DNA of 64,000 bases, taken from Cheilinus undulatus. Lineage: Eukaryota; Chordata; Actinopteri; Labriformes; Labridae. The number at the start of each line of letters is the position of its first letter. The stretch's first letter is position 1. Both the position numbers and the translations under genes were made by a program. The notes under the pieces were generated by a model. That model had not been told where the DNA came from, ran no database searches, and worked only from the letters and a program-made list of their open reading frames with translations. The stretch lies in contig NC_054870.1 of the NCBI RefSeq assembly GCF_018320785.1, positions 742,181 to 806,180 on the forward strand, given 5' to 3'. Shown one piece after another: positions 12,324-24,866 of this stretch.

Positions 12324-12875
12324 ATGGCTGCTGCTGCCCTGGTCGCAGAGAACTTTAAGTTTGTGTCCCTCTTCTTCAAGAGTAAAGATGTGATGATCTT
12401 TAACGGTCTGATCGCTCTGGGCACCGTAGCCAGCCAGACCGCCTACAACGTGTTTGCCTTTAATTGTCCATGTTCCTCTGGGAGAAACTACCGCTACGGC
12501 CTGGCTGCCATTGGCGTTCCTGCTCTAGCTCTTTTTCTTGTGGGAATAATGTTGAACAAAAGCACCTGGGATGTAGTGTCTGAATGCCGGCTCAGAAAGT
12601 GCCGGAAGCTGTCAGGAGCTGCAGGCTTTGCTCTGCTGGGAACCATCTTCGGTCAGGCTGTGGTCGCTCCTCTTACCTGGGTGGTGATCTCTCTGCTGCA
12701 GGGTGAGGCGTACACGTGTGCCCTCAGTGAGTTTGTGAACTCCACCACGGCGGAGGGCTTCCCCACAGTCAAAGGGTCAGAGGTCATGGCAAAACTGCCA
12801 TGTAAAGGAAGTGTTTCAGAGGAACTGCAGGGCTTCAGGGCTGAGATCGAACGTCTACTGAAATATGAATCACAG
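12324..12875 (+). CDS. calhm2: calhm2 coding exon 1
   Basis: Codons 1-184, from the ATG to CAG (Gln), followed by donor GTAGTG at 12876. The exon ends in phase 0 after the residues KYESQ. It covers TM1-TM3 and all four conserved extracellular cysteines. Confidence 0.95.
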
Positions 12876-15800
12876 GTAGTGGATTCTTTATGTTCTTTGA
12901 CAGCTTGTCTCCTACTGTTATGAATAATAACTCTGCTCTGGTAAGGAATGTCAAACCACTTCATTAGGTACACCTGTTCAACTGCTCATTAGCATAAATA
13001 TCTAACCAACCAATCGCATGGCAGGAACCCTTGCTTTAAAGTATGCAGACATGGTCAAGACAATGTGCTGAAGTTCAAACTGAGCATCAGTAGGGGAAGA
13101 AAGGTTAAAGTGAGCGTGCCATGGTTGTTGGCAGTCTGGCAGGGTTTCCAAGACAGCCTTGCTGTAGACCGTTTATTTCAGTCAGCCACTCTCACAGAAC
13201 GTTCATCTCAAAACAGAAATACACACTAAAACATTCAAAATAAAATCAGATTAGTCATATGTTAAGGGTTAGGACACCAAAATCTGATTAGAAAAAGGTT
13301 TTTCCCTCATAAATACATTCTGCCATGGCCAGCATAAAGCTTGCGTAGCCCTGTTACCTGCATAAACCACTTAGACCATGTAGCATCATAGCCAATAGGG
13401 CTAAAGTGAAGCTATCAAAGCAGCTAAATAACCCTCCTTATCAAGATTATCTGTGTAGCCAAGTTGGCTTTAGCTATGTTTGCTAAAGCTCACTTGGCTA
13501 AAGCTAATTTAGCTATGTAAAACAGAGCTAAATAGCTAACATAACTCACAAAGCAGCTGTGTAAGCTATGTAGATACATTATCTATGTAGCTATGTTAGC
13601 TAAAGGTCATCTCGCTTAAGCTAACACAACTATACTGTCGTTGATCAGGAGGACTAAAAACTAGACAAAAATGTCATTTAGATTTCATCAGACATTCAAA
13701 TCAATGACATTTCTACACTGCTGGTAACTCTGTCAAAATACACACAGCTGTAGCTTTCTGCTTCTCAGCTGTAGAAAGCAGGGACCCCAGGTTTGGCAGG
13801 GGGTGTAGAACGCACCACTGTGACTTGGTGACAAATAAAAGCAGTAGCATGAATGCCTGGACTAAAGACTCAAATGTGAGGACTGTTATGGACTAAAACT
13901 AGACTCAAATGTGAGGACTGTTGTGGACTAAAACTAGACTCAAATGTGAGGACTGTTGTGGACTAACTAGACTCAAATGTGAGGACTGTTGTGGACTAAA
14001 ACTAGACTCAAATGTGAGGACTGTTGTGGACTAACTAGACTAAAATGTGAGGACTGTTGTGGACTAAAACTAGACTCAAATGTGAGGACTGTTGTGGACT
14101 AAAACTAGACTCAAATGTGAGGACTGTTGTGGACTAAAACTAGACTCAAATGTGAGGACTGTTGTGGACTAACTAGACTCAAATGTGAGGACTGTTGTGG
14201 ACTAAAACTAGACTCAAATGTGAGGACTGTTATGGACTAAAACTAGACTCAAATGTGAGGCGTGTTATGGAATAAAACTAGACTAAAATGTGAGGACTGT
14301 TATGGACTAAAACTAGACTAAAATGTGAGGACTGTTATGGACTAAAACTAGACTAAAATGTGAGGACTGTTATGGACTAAAACTAGACTAAATTGTGAGG
14401 CGTGTTATGGACTAAAACTAGACTAAAATGTGAGGACTGTTATGGACTAAAACTAGACTAAATTGTGAGGCGTGTTATGGACTAAAACTAGACTAAAATG
14501 TGAGGACTGTTATGGACTAAAACTAGACTAAAATGTGAGGACCGTTATGGACTAAAATGTGAGGACTGTTATGGACTAAAACTAGACTAAAATGTGAGGA
14601 CCGTTATGGACTAAAATGTGAGGACTGTTATGGACTAAAACTAGACTAAAATGTGAGGACCGTTATGGACTAAAACTAGACTAAATTGTGAGGCGTGTTA
14701 TGGACTAAAACTAGACTAAAATGTGAGGACTGTTATGGACTAAAACTAGACTAAATTGTGAGGACTGTTATGGACTAAACCTAGACTAAAATGTGAGGAC
14801 TGTTATGGACTAAAACTAGACTAAAATGTGAGGACTGTTATGGACTAAAACTAGACTAAAATGTGAGGTGTGTTATGGAATAAAACTAGACTAAATTGTG
14901 AGGCGTGTTATGGACTAAAACTAGACTAAATTGTGAGGCGTGTTATGGAATAAAACTAGACTAAAATGTGAGGACTGTTATGGACAAAAACTAGACTAAA
15001 ATGTGAGGACTGTTATGGACTAAAACTAGACTAAAATGTGAGGACTGTTATGGACTAAACCTAGACTAAATTGTGAGGCGTGTTATGGACTAAAACAAGA
15101 CTAAAATGTGAGGACTGTTATGGACTAAACCTAGACTAAATTGTGAGGCGTGTTATGGACTAAACCTAGACTAAATTGTGAGGACTGTTATGGACTAAAC
15201 TAGACTAAAATGTGAGGACTTTAATGGACTAAAACTAGACTAAAATGTGAGGACTGTTGTGGACTAACTAGACTAAATTGTGAGGCGTGTTATGGACTAA
15301 AACTAGACTAAATTGTGAGGACTGTTATGGACTAAAACTAGACTAAATTGTGAGGACTGTTATGGACTAAAACTAGACTAAAATGTGAGGACTGTTATGG
15401 ACTAAAACTAGACTAAAATGTGAGGACTGTTATGGACTAAAACTAGACTAAAATGTGAGGACTGTTATGGACTAAAACTAGACTCAAATGTGAGGACTGT
15501 TATGGACTAAAACTAGACTAAATTGTGAGGCGTGTTATGGACTAAAACTAGACTAAAATGTGAGGACTGTTATGGACTAAAACTAGACTAAAATGTGAGG
15601 ACTGTTATGGACTAAAACTAGACTAAAATGTGAGGACTGTTATGGACTAAACCTAGACTAAATTGTGAGGCGTGTTATGGACTAAAACAAGACTAAAATG
15701 TGAGGACTGTTATGGACTAAACCTAGACTAAATTGTGAGGCGTGTTATGGACTAAACCTAGACTAAATTGTGAGGACTGTTATGGAATAAAACTAGACTA

Positions 15801-18800
15801 AAATGTGAGGACTTTAATGGACTAAAACTAGACTAAAATGTGAGGACTGTTGTGGACTAACTAGACTAAATTGTGAGGCGTGTTATGGACTAAAACTAGA
15901 CTAAATTGTGAGGACTGTTATGGACTAAAACTAGACTAAATTGTGAGGACTGTTATGGACTAAAACTAGACTAAAATGTGAGGACTGTTATGGACTAAAA
16001 CTAGACTAAAATGTGAGGACTGTTATGGACTAAAACTAGACTAAAATGTGAGGACTGTTATGGACTAAAACTAGACTCAAATGTGAGGCGTGTTATGGAC
16101 TAAAACTAGACTAAAATGTGAGGACTGTTATGGACTAAACCTAGACTAAATTGTGAGGCGTGTTATGGACTAAAACAAGACTAAAATGTGAGGACTGTTA
16201 TGGACTAAACCTAGACTAAATTGTGAGGCGTGTTATGGACTAAACCTAGACTAAATTGTGAGGACTGTTATGGAATAAAACTAGACTAAAATGTGAGGAC
16301 TTTAATGGACTAAAACTAGACTAAAATGTGAGGACTGTTGTGGACTAACTAGACTAAATTGTGAGGCGTGTTATGGACTAAAACTAGACTAAATTGTGAG
16401 GACTGTTATGGACTAAAACTAGACTAAATTGTGAGGACTGTTATGGACTAAAACTAGACTAAAATGTGAGGACTGTTATGGACTAAAACTAGACTAAAAT
16501 GTGAGGACTGTTATGGACTAAAACTAGACTAAAATGTGAGGACTGTTATGGACTAAAACTAGACTAAAATGTGAGGACTGTTATGGACTAAAACTAGACT
16601 AAATTGTGAGGCGTGTTATGGACTAAAACTAGACTAAATTGTGAGGCGTGTTATGGACTAAAACTAGACTAAATTGTGAGGACTGTTATGGAATAAAACT
16701 AGACTAAAATGTGAGGACTGTTATGGACAAAAACTAGACTAAAATGTGAGGACTGTTATGGACTAAAACTAGACTAAAATGTGAGGACTGTTATGGACTA
16801 AACCTAGACTAAATTGTGAGGCGTGTTATGGACTAAAACAAGACTAAAATGTGAGGACTGTTATGGACTAAACCTAGACTTAATTGTGAGGCGTGTTATG
16901 GACTAAACCTAGACTAAATTGTGAGGACTGTTATGGACTAAACTAGACTAAAATGTGAGGACTTTAATGGACTAAAACTAGACTAAAATGTGAGGACTGT
17001 TGTGGACTAACTAGACTAAATTGTGAGGCGTGTTATGGACTAAAACTAGACTAAAATGTGAGGACTGTTATGGAATAAAACTAGACTAAAATGTGAGGAC
17101 TGTTATGGACTAAACCTAGACTAAAATGTGAGGACTGTTATGGAATAAAACTAGACTAAAATGTGAGGACTGTTATGGACTAAAACTAGACTAAAATGTG
17201 AGGACTGTTATGGACTAAAACTAGACTAAAATGTGAGGACTGTTATGGACTAAAACTAGACTAAAATGTGAGGACTGTTATGGACTAAAACTAGACTAAA
17301 ATGTGAGGACTGTTATGGACTAAAACTAGACTAAAATGTGAGGACTGTTGTGGACTAACTAGACTAAATTGTGAGGCGTGTTATGGACTAAAACTAGACT
17401 AAAATGTGAGGACTGTTATGGAATAAAACTAGACTAAAATGTGAGGACTGTTATGGACTAAAACTAGACTAAAATGTGAGGACTGTTATGGAATAAAACT
17501 AGACTAAAATGTGAGGACTGTTATGGACTAAAACTAGACTAAAATGTGAGGACTGTTATGGACTAAAACTAGACTAAAATGTGAGGACTGTTATGGACTA
17601 AAACTAGACTAAAATGTGAGGACCGTTATGGACTAAAACTAGACTAAAATGTGAGGACTGTTATGGACTAAAACTAGACTAAAATGTGAGGACTGTTATG
17701 GACTAAAACTAGACTAAAATGTGAGGACTGTTATGGACTAAAACTAGACTAAAATGTGAGGACCGTTATGGACTAAAACTAGACTAAAATGTGAGGACTG
17801 TTATGGACTAAAACTAGACTAAAATGTGAGGACTGTTATGGACTAAACCTAGACTAAAATGTGAGGACTGTTATGGACTAAAACTAGACTAAAATGTGAG
17901 GACTGTTATGGACTAAAACTAGACTAAAATGTGAGGACTGTTATGGACTAAAACTAGACTAAAATGTGAGGACTGTTATGGACTAAACCTAGACTAAAAT
18001 GTGAGGACTGTTATGGACTAAAACTAGACTAAAATGTGAGGACTGTTATGGACTAAAACTAGACTAAAATGTGAGCACTGTTATGGACTAAAACTAGACC
18101 ACAACCCCTGATGCGTTAAACGGACTCAAACTCTCAGAGGTATCTGATTTAGTAAACATTTACGATAACTGTAAAACCAGTATTGGTTTAGTAGCAGTTA
18201 TTAAGGTATTTTAGGTTATAGCTTCTTAATTTTTTTCATACATTTAAGTCTGGTTAATCTAACTGTCAAAAGTTAAATTTCACTGTTCAAAATGTTAACC
18301 TTGAAAAGCAGATGGATACGCCCGTTTCCTTGTTTTTCACTGGTGAATCCATCTTGCAACGCTCCCATCTGAACTGTTTGGGGCGGGTTAGAAAGTGACA
18401 GGACCAATCAAGGATGAGGGGCGGTACTTTCAGGCGCAGCAGAGTCGTGACGTAAACAAGCAGCAGCAAGAGCTGGTGCAGTTATGGAGGAAGAGATTAG
18501 CGTGGATGCTGCTATAGCGCCAGTTTTATCAGAACTTGACAAAGTTTCTTTGTTAAAAGAAGAACAAAGAACAGCAGTGAGTTGTTTTCTTTTCAAAAAC
18601 CACAAAAGTTGAGTACTTACATGTCTTTAGTCGCCATGTTTCACGTTATTCCTCAGTAGCTGAGCACACGCAGCTCGATACCAGCTACGTAACGTGTTTT
18701 TTGCTCTGACTGGCCCGTAGAGATGTAACAGATAGAACATTCACCCAATCACACTCTGAGTTTTTTTCAAAGCCTCTGCCTTTACCCAAATGTTTCCTAT

Positions 18801-20160
18801 TGAAGCTTTCCCGGATGGATGTGTGAAACAAATCCATCTGGCGTGTCAGGTTAGGAAAATGTACTATTTCTGTCTAAATGTAACTCATATGTTGAAGTTC
18901 TTTTCGTAAAGTGTTCCTCATTCATGGCAGCTTCCCTCATTTCTAGCACATACTTTTGCACTGAACCAGGAAGAAGTCCTCTTCCATCATGGCCACTGCC
19001 CTGTCCACTGTGGCAGGACTGCTCTAACCCAGTTAGTAACTTCACTCTTGGTGCAAAAGTGTCTAATGCCCAAAGGCATTCTAAGAAAACTGCAGATCAA
19101 GAATAAAAATGTGTTACATCAGAAAATAGAGCTGAAAAAGCTATTATGGATTATTAAATAGACAGAACTGAATGCTTCTACTGTTCAGTCTTATGGTACA
19201 TAACAGGGCAGAAGCTGGATAAAAGCGGGATGCATGACCCCATCCAAAGCTTTTTGCCACTGATGATTGGTCCACATAGACCCAAGTGTGTGGACCAATT
19301 ATCGAGAGAGAAAGAAACTTATTACATTTACTCAAATGATTGTAATTGAATAGCCTTTTGGGTTCATGTACTTTTTTGAGTACATTTTGAAAAACATCAA
19401 ATAATGAGTAAAAACACAGCAACTAAAAGCCCTAATTTTATCTTTCTGTCAACAACATGAGCCTGGCTTTAACTACACACAGAGAGAGATTCTGATTCCA
19501 CGTCACATCTAAAAACAGCAGCTGTATTTCACTTTGTTATAAAGGTGTGACTCTACCTGGACAACCTGGATGGAGATCCATATTCTCATGTTGTTACTGC
19601 CAGGAATGAACGATTGTATTTCACCATGCAACTCATCATCTCTACTCAGTTTTCAGTACTCAGAGTACACGTTCAATAAAGATGTACTTTCATTACAGTG
19701 CAGCAGCCTTCCAAGGTGTTGCATTCACACCTGTCCCTCTTCTCAGTTAATAGGCTGGCTGTTGGTGGCAGGAATGTCTCTGGCTGTTTTCCTCATGCTG
19801 TGTATGAAGCGGTGCTCTTCTCCACTGGGCTACCAACAAGAGGACTACTGGCACCTGTACCGATCTCAAGAAAAGAGCCTCTTCCAGCGCACCGCAGAAG
19901 TCCATGCTCGTCTTCTGGCTGCAGAGAACATTAAGAGCTTCTTTGGTTTTGCAGTTTTCAGTAAGGAGGAGAAGGAGCAGCTGGCTGAATATCAGAATGC
20001 CAGTCCTATCTGCAGCACGAACTGGAACCGAGTGACCGGAGTCTACCTCTACAGGGAGAAGAAGGGGCTGCCTCTGTACAGCAGGCTCAACAAATGGGCC
20101 ACGTATGACCTGGAGAACAACGCAGAGGCCATGGACAAAGAGATGGAGACGTACAGCTGA
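12324..20160 (+). CDS. calhm2: Calcium homeostasis modulator 2 (CALHM-family channel), two coding exons
   Basis: Joined exons 12324..12875 and 19747..20160 give 321 aa, close to the roughly 320 aa of mammalian CALHM2. CALHM proteins form large-pore plasma-membrane channels; CALHM2 has been linked to ATP release and glial function. Seen here: an N-terminal helix region (aa 1-20), TM1 (about 23-46), extracellular cysteines C48 and C50, TM2 (about 56-78), TM3 (about 99-123), then C132 and C160, which complete the four-cysteine pattern of the family. N139-S-T is a possible glycosylation site. TM4 (about 185-206) and the cytosolic tail lie in exon 2, with the family-typical stretches FQRTAEVHARLLAAEN and GVYLYREKKGLPLYSRL. 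The start has A at -3 and G at +4. Assignment to CALHM2 rather than CALHM1 or CALHM3 rests on remembered similarity over the whole protein. There are no frameshifts or internal stops. Confidence 0.95.
12949..13140 (+). repeat. Tc1-like fragment in calhm2 intron
   Basis: Matches the 5' non-coding part of the Tc1 relic at about 51.6 kb: both share GTATGCAGACATGGTCAAGA and the following start-codon region. Only the left end remains. The remaining intron sequence to 13858 is rich in GCTA/TAGC strings (13380-13640). Confidence 0.6.
13859..18098 (+). repeat. 35-bp minisatellite, about 120 units, in calhm2 intron
   Basis: 4.24 kb of head-to-tail units with consensus GGACTAAAACTAGACTAAAA plus TGTGAGGACTGTTAT. 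Variant units include a 32-bp form (GGACTAACTAGAC), GGCGTG in place of GGACTG, CTCAAATG in place of CTAAAATG, and a rare ACTTTAATGG form. Variants recur in blocks, so the array has higher-order structure. The first dozen units are mostly CTCAAATG/GTTGTGG types and the last 1 kb is nearly homogeneous. Confidence 0.97.
18300..18850 (+). mobile_element. Non-autonomous transposon with a helicase-like first exon
   Basis: The ends share CAGATGGAT (18310) and its inverse ATCCATCTG (about 18832). Related shorter copies lie on the minus strand at 26985-27355 and 47755-47985. Inside, 18484-18580 encodes MEEEISVDAAIAPVLSELDK and then LLKEEQRTA, ending at a good donor (GCA|GTGAGT). The end resembles the start of RecQ-type helicases carried by some fish transposons (inference). 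Confidence 0.45.
18851..19746. other. 3' part of calhm2 intron
   Basis: A dispersed fragment at about 19320-19400 has the TTTACTCAAATGATTG and ACTTTTTTGAGTA pattern of a common fish repeat. Otherwise nothing is recognised before the exon 2 acceptor. Confidence 0.35.
19747..20160 (+). CDS. calhm2: calhm2 coding exon 2
   Basis: Codons 185-321 plus stop TGA (20158-20160). The acceptor is the pyrimidine-rich tract ending in CTCAG at 19746. The frame stays open upstream of the acceptor, but those residues do not resemble the family, so they are taken as intron. The exon supplies TM4 and the C-terminal cytosolic domain. Confidence 0.94.
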   Translation, partial: LIGWLLVAGMSLAVFLMLCMKRCSSPLGYQQEDYWHLYRSQEKSLFQRTAEVHARLLAAENIKSFFGFAVFSKEEKEQLAEYQNASPICSTNWNRVTGVYLYREKKGLPLYSRLNKWATYDLENNAEAMDKEMETYS

Positions 20161-21869
20161 CGTTCAGAGACAGAGGTAGGCTTCCTGGAGAACGAGGGAG
20201 AGAGGCTGCCAACGTCAGAGAGAAATGAAAAGACTCTGAATGTCTGAATGGCATTACATGTGCAGAAATGCACTGGGAACTATTTAGGCTTTTTAAAGTA
20301 ATGCTATTGGCCACTTGCAGGTAAACTACCATAACGTCACTCACCTGTGGACCACAGAGGTGTCGGTGATGATTTTAGCCTACTAGGCATTTTGTTTGAT
20401 AATTACATTCTAGTTGTACTGAAGAGCATCAATGAAACAGAGAAATGTAATAGAAAGAGTCTGCCCTCTAATAACACAACTGTAGATCTTCTTAAAAATG
20501 CTTCATTCAGGAACAAGCAGAGTAATGAGTGCAACTCTAGTTAAAGGCTGCTCAGACTACACCAAGTCAGCCTGATTTTAGACCAACTGCAACGTCGCAG
20601 CCCATAGTCAAATCATGACCTTAAAGTCTAACATAATAAACACATCGGAGACGCCCCACAACCACGACTCGACAAGACCAGCATGTCAGAAATGTTCTTA
20701 CACCATCGTCTAGTCTGACCTGACGCCAACAACCTGAATCCTGACGTCTACCAACAGGAGAGCATCGGTTCTTTTTTTCCATCATCATTTACCAGAGTCC
20801 CGTATTTTCTCCTGCTGGGAGACTAATCTGTACATTTTATTTTATTCATTTATGCTATCACATGCAGACTTTCAGTTCTGTCTGAAGGAGAGCCCGCCCT
20901 CATTGTCCTCCTCTAGAAACATCCAGAACTGTTATCAATAACCCAGTCCATAACTGTTTCTTGTTTTCTCCTCTAAAAGCCTAAGACCGCTGCAGTCACA
21001 GAGCACTTCTGTTGTAGAGTGATCGACACTCTGAGACCGCCCCGACAGTCTTAATACAGTAAAGTGCCTCTACTGTAGGTAGTAAGTGTTAACTTGTCTC
21101 CCCTTTAACAGACCAATAGTAGTAAAGTAAATCATTATTTTAAAAAAATCTAATTATTTTATCAGAAATGTTTGTCAGATTTTAGACCAATGGCAGACTC
21201 AGGTGCTCTTTGGATTATTTTTCAGCCCCGAAACATCCTGGAAGCCTTTTTTAGAGTGTATTTAACACACATTTGACTCAGTGAGCTGATTCACCTCCAA
21301 GGATGCTCTCAGTCAGAGAAACTTGCACAGACTGGACTGACAGAGGCCTTTCTTCAAACACGGGCAGTCGTGTTAAAGCATACGTAGATGTAAACACCAA
21401 CACTTCTACGTCTAGCTTTCTACTGAAATGCTGCAAAGACACCAGCATGCAACGCTGCTAACGCCTCATTATTCAGGTTTTCTGTTGCAGAGAAACAATG
21501 TCTAATGCTTTAGAGCAGCCATTATGCATGGCTGTGTTCAAACACCTTCAGGTACAGTGGGGTCCCCAGTCCCTGGAACCTTTATTTTGGGGGTGGTGGG
21601 CTGAAAAGGTTGAGAACCCCTGCCTTAGAGGTCTCAAACTGAGCTTGATCAGTGTTCCTTATACAAAGAGTCTCCTGTCTGGACACGAGTCTTTGTTTAT
21701 CACTATTATTAGCACTGGTATCCCATAACTACTGTGCCCCCATGTCCCGTCTGGGCTGGGACAGGACACACACTGACACCAGATGCAGAAGGTCAGGTTA
21801 TGAGTTTATGAGCAGGAAGCTCCTTTTTGAAAATGTTTTCATTTAAGTTTCCTCTTCTGCTTATAGAAA
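20161..21869. other. calhm2 3' UTR and downstream spacer
   Basis: No further gene. The 3' UTR probably ends shortly after 20640. A short hAT-end-like piece (GGTTGAGAACCCCTG) is near 21609. Confidence 0.4.
20635..20640 (+). promoter_or_regulatory. Candidate calhm2 polyadenylation signal
   Basis: AATAAA 475 bp downstream of the calhm2 stop codon, on the sense strand, is the first canonical hexamer after the gene. It implies a 3' UTR of about 0.5 kb. Confidence 0.4.
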
Positions 21870-21871
21870 TA

Positions 21872-22412
21872 CAGAGCTTAACAAATGTATTAGAGCACCC
21901 TAACCCTAACCAAAGTCAGGTTTCTGCCACAGCTGCCCTAAATTAACAGCATTGGTAATTACCAAAATCATTTTGATGTTTCTGCAATGGTTAATACACC
22001 AATATGTAGAAGCTCTTTAACCCAAATGATATTTTTAATGCTAAAATTGAATTATTATTGTTATCCATGAATTTTCAGATTTACTGATTTACAAAAAAAC
22101 TGAAAAAATAGTAAAGCACATTAATATTTCTGATTGATATGTCAGATTATAGTTATTTACTGTCATTCCTGAAGAGAAAAATGAGTTTTAGTGGTTGAAT
22201 GTTATGCTTGATTCATTTCTGACTTCTCAGAGAAGCCCAGTGAGCCGGCTCAAAGTTGGGTGAATTCAGTTTGAAATTCCTCATTCCTGTTCAAAATGGT
22301 AAAACGTGGAGAGCTGACTGAAAATGAAAGAGTCCGCATTAAAGCACTTCATGATGCTGGATGGTCTCTGAGACAGAGATGACAGCTGGTCTAGTACATT
22401 TGTTAGGTGCTG
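21872..22412 (+). mobile_element. Tc1-derived MITE, copy 2 (complete)
   Basis: 541 bp between TA dinucleotides (21870-21871, 22413-22414), with imperfect inverted ends CAGAGCTTAACAAATGTA and TACATTTGTTAGGTGCTG. It retains the transposase N-terminus MVKRGELTENERVRIKALHD (helix-turn-helix start), then is internally deleted. Located 1.7 kb downstream of calhm2. Confidence 0.75.
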
Positions 22413-22414
22413 TA

Positions 22415-24740
22415 TGTTTCTGTTCAATCATGTTATTTGGGGTTATGATCTGTTTTTATCTTGTCTTTAAAAATCTGAACTTATGAGGAAAAAAAGTCAA
22501 AATAAAAAAGAAAGATATAATTTTATTAAATGGTCACTATGTTAATTTTTCCAAGTGTAGAATGATGATAAAGCTAAAAACAGTTTTTAATAAGGCAGAA
22601 AGGGATGAATGTATATTTTCATTTATTTTAATATGGTTATGGTGAATTTAATGTCAATATGTCTGATTTTGTTGATATATAATTCTTTATTTTGAACTTG
22701 CAGCTGTCTTCCTCGGTGTGATCAATAATGAGATGCTCAGTGTTTCTCCTGCTGTGTTTCTAGATCCACATGAACAGAAATCTGATCCTGTGTTTTTATG
22801 GGTTTCTGATGGTTTTCAGTCCTCTGGTTCTGTTCAGCAGTTTTTCTGTTTAATTGTCAGCGTGTTTATTCAGGATCAACATTCAGCTCCAGCACCCTGA
22901 ACGTTTACATCTCGTGTTTAACAGGATTCATCTTCTTTGAAATAAACAATTCAAAAGTCATTTTTGTGTCTTTATGTGATGGAGAATGTAAATCTAAATA
23001 AATGAGGACAGCAGATGTTTGTCTTCATGAGCTGTTTGAGTTGTTCTTTAACAAATACTGTCACTGATGTTCTACTGAAGTGTTTCAGTCAAATGCGGCA
23101 TGTTTGTCAGGTAAAGAATAAAACATGGTTTTCTTTCTTTAGTATGTTAGCTGTGAAAAACGTCACTACTTGCAGCCACAGCCGGATGTTTGCATACAGA
23201 GAGAAAAATGAATCTAGGAAAAAAGTCAATCTAACTTTATTTAATCTGTGATATCAATGATAAAAATCCAAGTTTATCGCTTGACATCAGTAAATTTAAT
23301 TTTCTAGTCAGTTTCTTTTGTTGAAAATACAAGGCATTGTGGGATTTTTTCCTAAAACAAGAATAATTTCAGTGATGTTAGCCAATCTTCCAGAGTTTAT
23401 CCACATAACTACGCCTGACGTTGTTACCATTACTCGGTTTCACTCTGTGTTTCTAAACACTGAAGACATGGCTGTGATGCTGGATCCGATTGGTGGGATT
23501 CAAATCTGGGGATATGTAGGCAGAAATTTCCCATGATGCCCTGGGGCAGAGTGTTTCTGTGTTTAGATGTGTTTAAATGTGATCAGAGGAGTTTGTACAG
23601 AGATCACTGCTGGGGTTCCTTTGTTCATCTTTCTGGTGGAGTATTGTTGACTCTGATGGTCGACACGTCTGACCATGAGTGAAGAGGACTCCCTGAAAAG
23701 GAGTCTGACTGCCTGACTTACATTTGTAGTCACAAATGTAACCATTCTCTGATCGTTTCTGTGATGAGGGAAAGTCAGACAGAAACATCTGCAGATTCTC
23801 CCTCTGCAAGCACTCACAGGTGTTTCTAATGAACACCACCATCATAAATCATAACATCTAAATGATTGTGTTTAACTGAAAGCACGAGTCAGGTTTTACA
23901 AGCTGAGTTTAACTGAAATTACACGCATTTCAAAGAAAATATTAAGTTGAAAAAGATTAGTTTTGTTGAATCAACTTGAAAAGGTAAGTTAATTTCACTT
24001 TAATGTTTTGTTCTTGAACTAAAAAAGTGGAGCAGTTTTTATTCTAGCTAATCTACAAAAAGGATGTATGCAAAGGGCTGCCTAGGTTTTTCTAAGTAGG
24101 TTGGTCTGAATATTTTCATCAGCATACATACATCAGTCTTTTTCATACATGTGCATGTTTCTGACCTCCGGAGGAGATTCCTCTAAATTCTGTTGATGGA
24201 ATCTTCTCTGGATCTATTGAATGAAGAGAGACAGGACTCGCCTCTCCTGCAGTGTTTCATTTTAGTGAATCAAGTCTTTTCCCCTGGTCCGCAGGTTTCT
24301 GGGCCTGAACATCATGGATGAGCTTTCTTCTGTGGTCTGAGCTTGCCTTTAACCCAGTGTTCACTTTATTTGATTCTGTGTTTATGTCTGAGATCAATCT
24401 GTGAACATCATTACCAGACAGAAACATATTAGTATACGGGAAGAAGATGAAACTGTTTTACTGGAGGCTAAGTATGAATCATGTATAGTCAAAAGAAAAA
24501 GTAAAGGTCTCTCTCTGGTACCCCACAGGAAATCGTCCTGTTATCAGCTGCTGAATATCAATTTTTAAAGCATCCACTTCACTTAATAAAACTCAAACAT
24601 GCATCAACATTCAGAAAAACTTACAGATTATGCCTCTAATAGCACAAACGAAGCAGGGATCTACAGAGGCACTGTCCACTCTATGTGCCTGTAGAAAATG
24701 CTTCTAGTTTCTAAAATAGGCTGCTGCTTACTGTACACAG
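22415..24740. other. Intergenic stretch, no gene recognised
   Basis: AT-rich with short spurious frames. 22700-22960 ends with AATAAA (22941) and looks like a transcript tail, but no protein is recognisable. Confidence 0.35.
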
Positions 24741-24754
24741 CCAGCAGGGGGCAG
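24741..24754 (+). promoter_or_regulatory. CTCF-like motif (intergenic)
   Basis: CCAGCAGGGGGCAG matches the vertebrate CTCF core (CCASYAGRKGGCRS) at every position. It lies between calhm2 and ncapd3. Confidence 0.5.
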
Positions 24755-24866
24755 TGTTCACCATAAACCAGTCTGAAATTGATCTATTTCATTTTAAAGC
24801 ACATTCTGAGAATACTTAAAGAACAAATGAGTATCAACTGACATAAAACTAAAAATACAAAATACA

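Noticed and set aside
19570..19746. In-frame upstream extension of calhm2 exon 2 as an alternative start
   Set aside because: Residues do not resemble the CALHM family, and a strong acceptor ends at 19746 in the phase that exon 1 needs.
23318..23536. 72-codon open frame in the intergenic region
   Set aside because: Repeat-like neighbourhood, no motif recognised, no splice or polyadenylation context.
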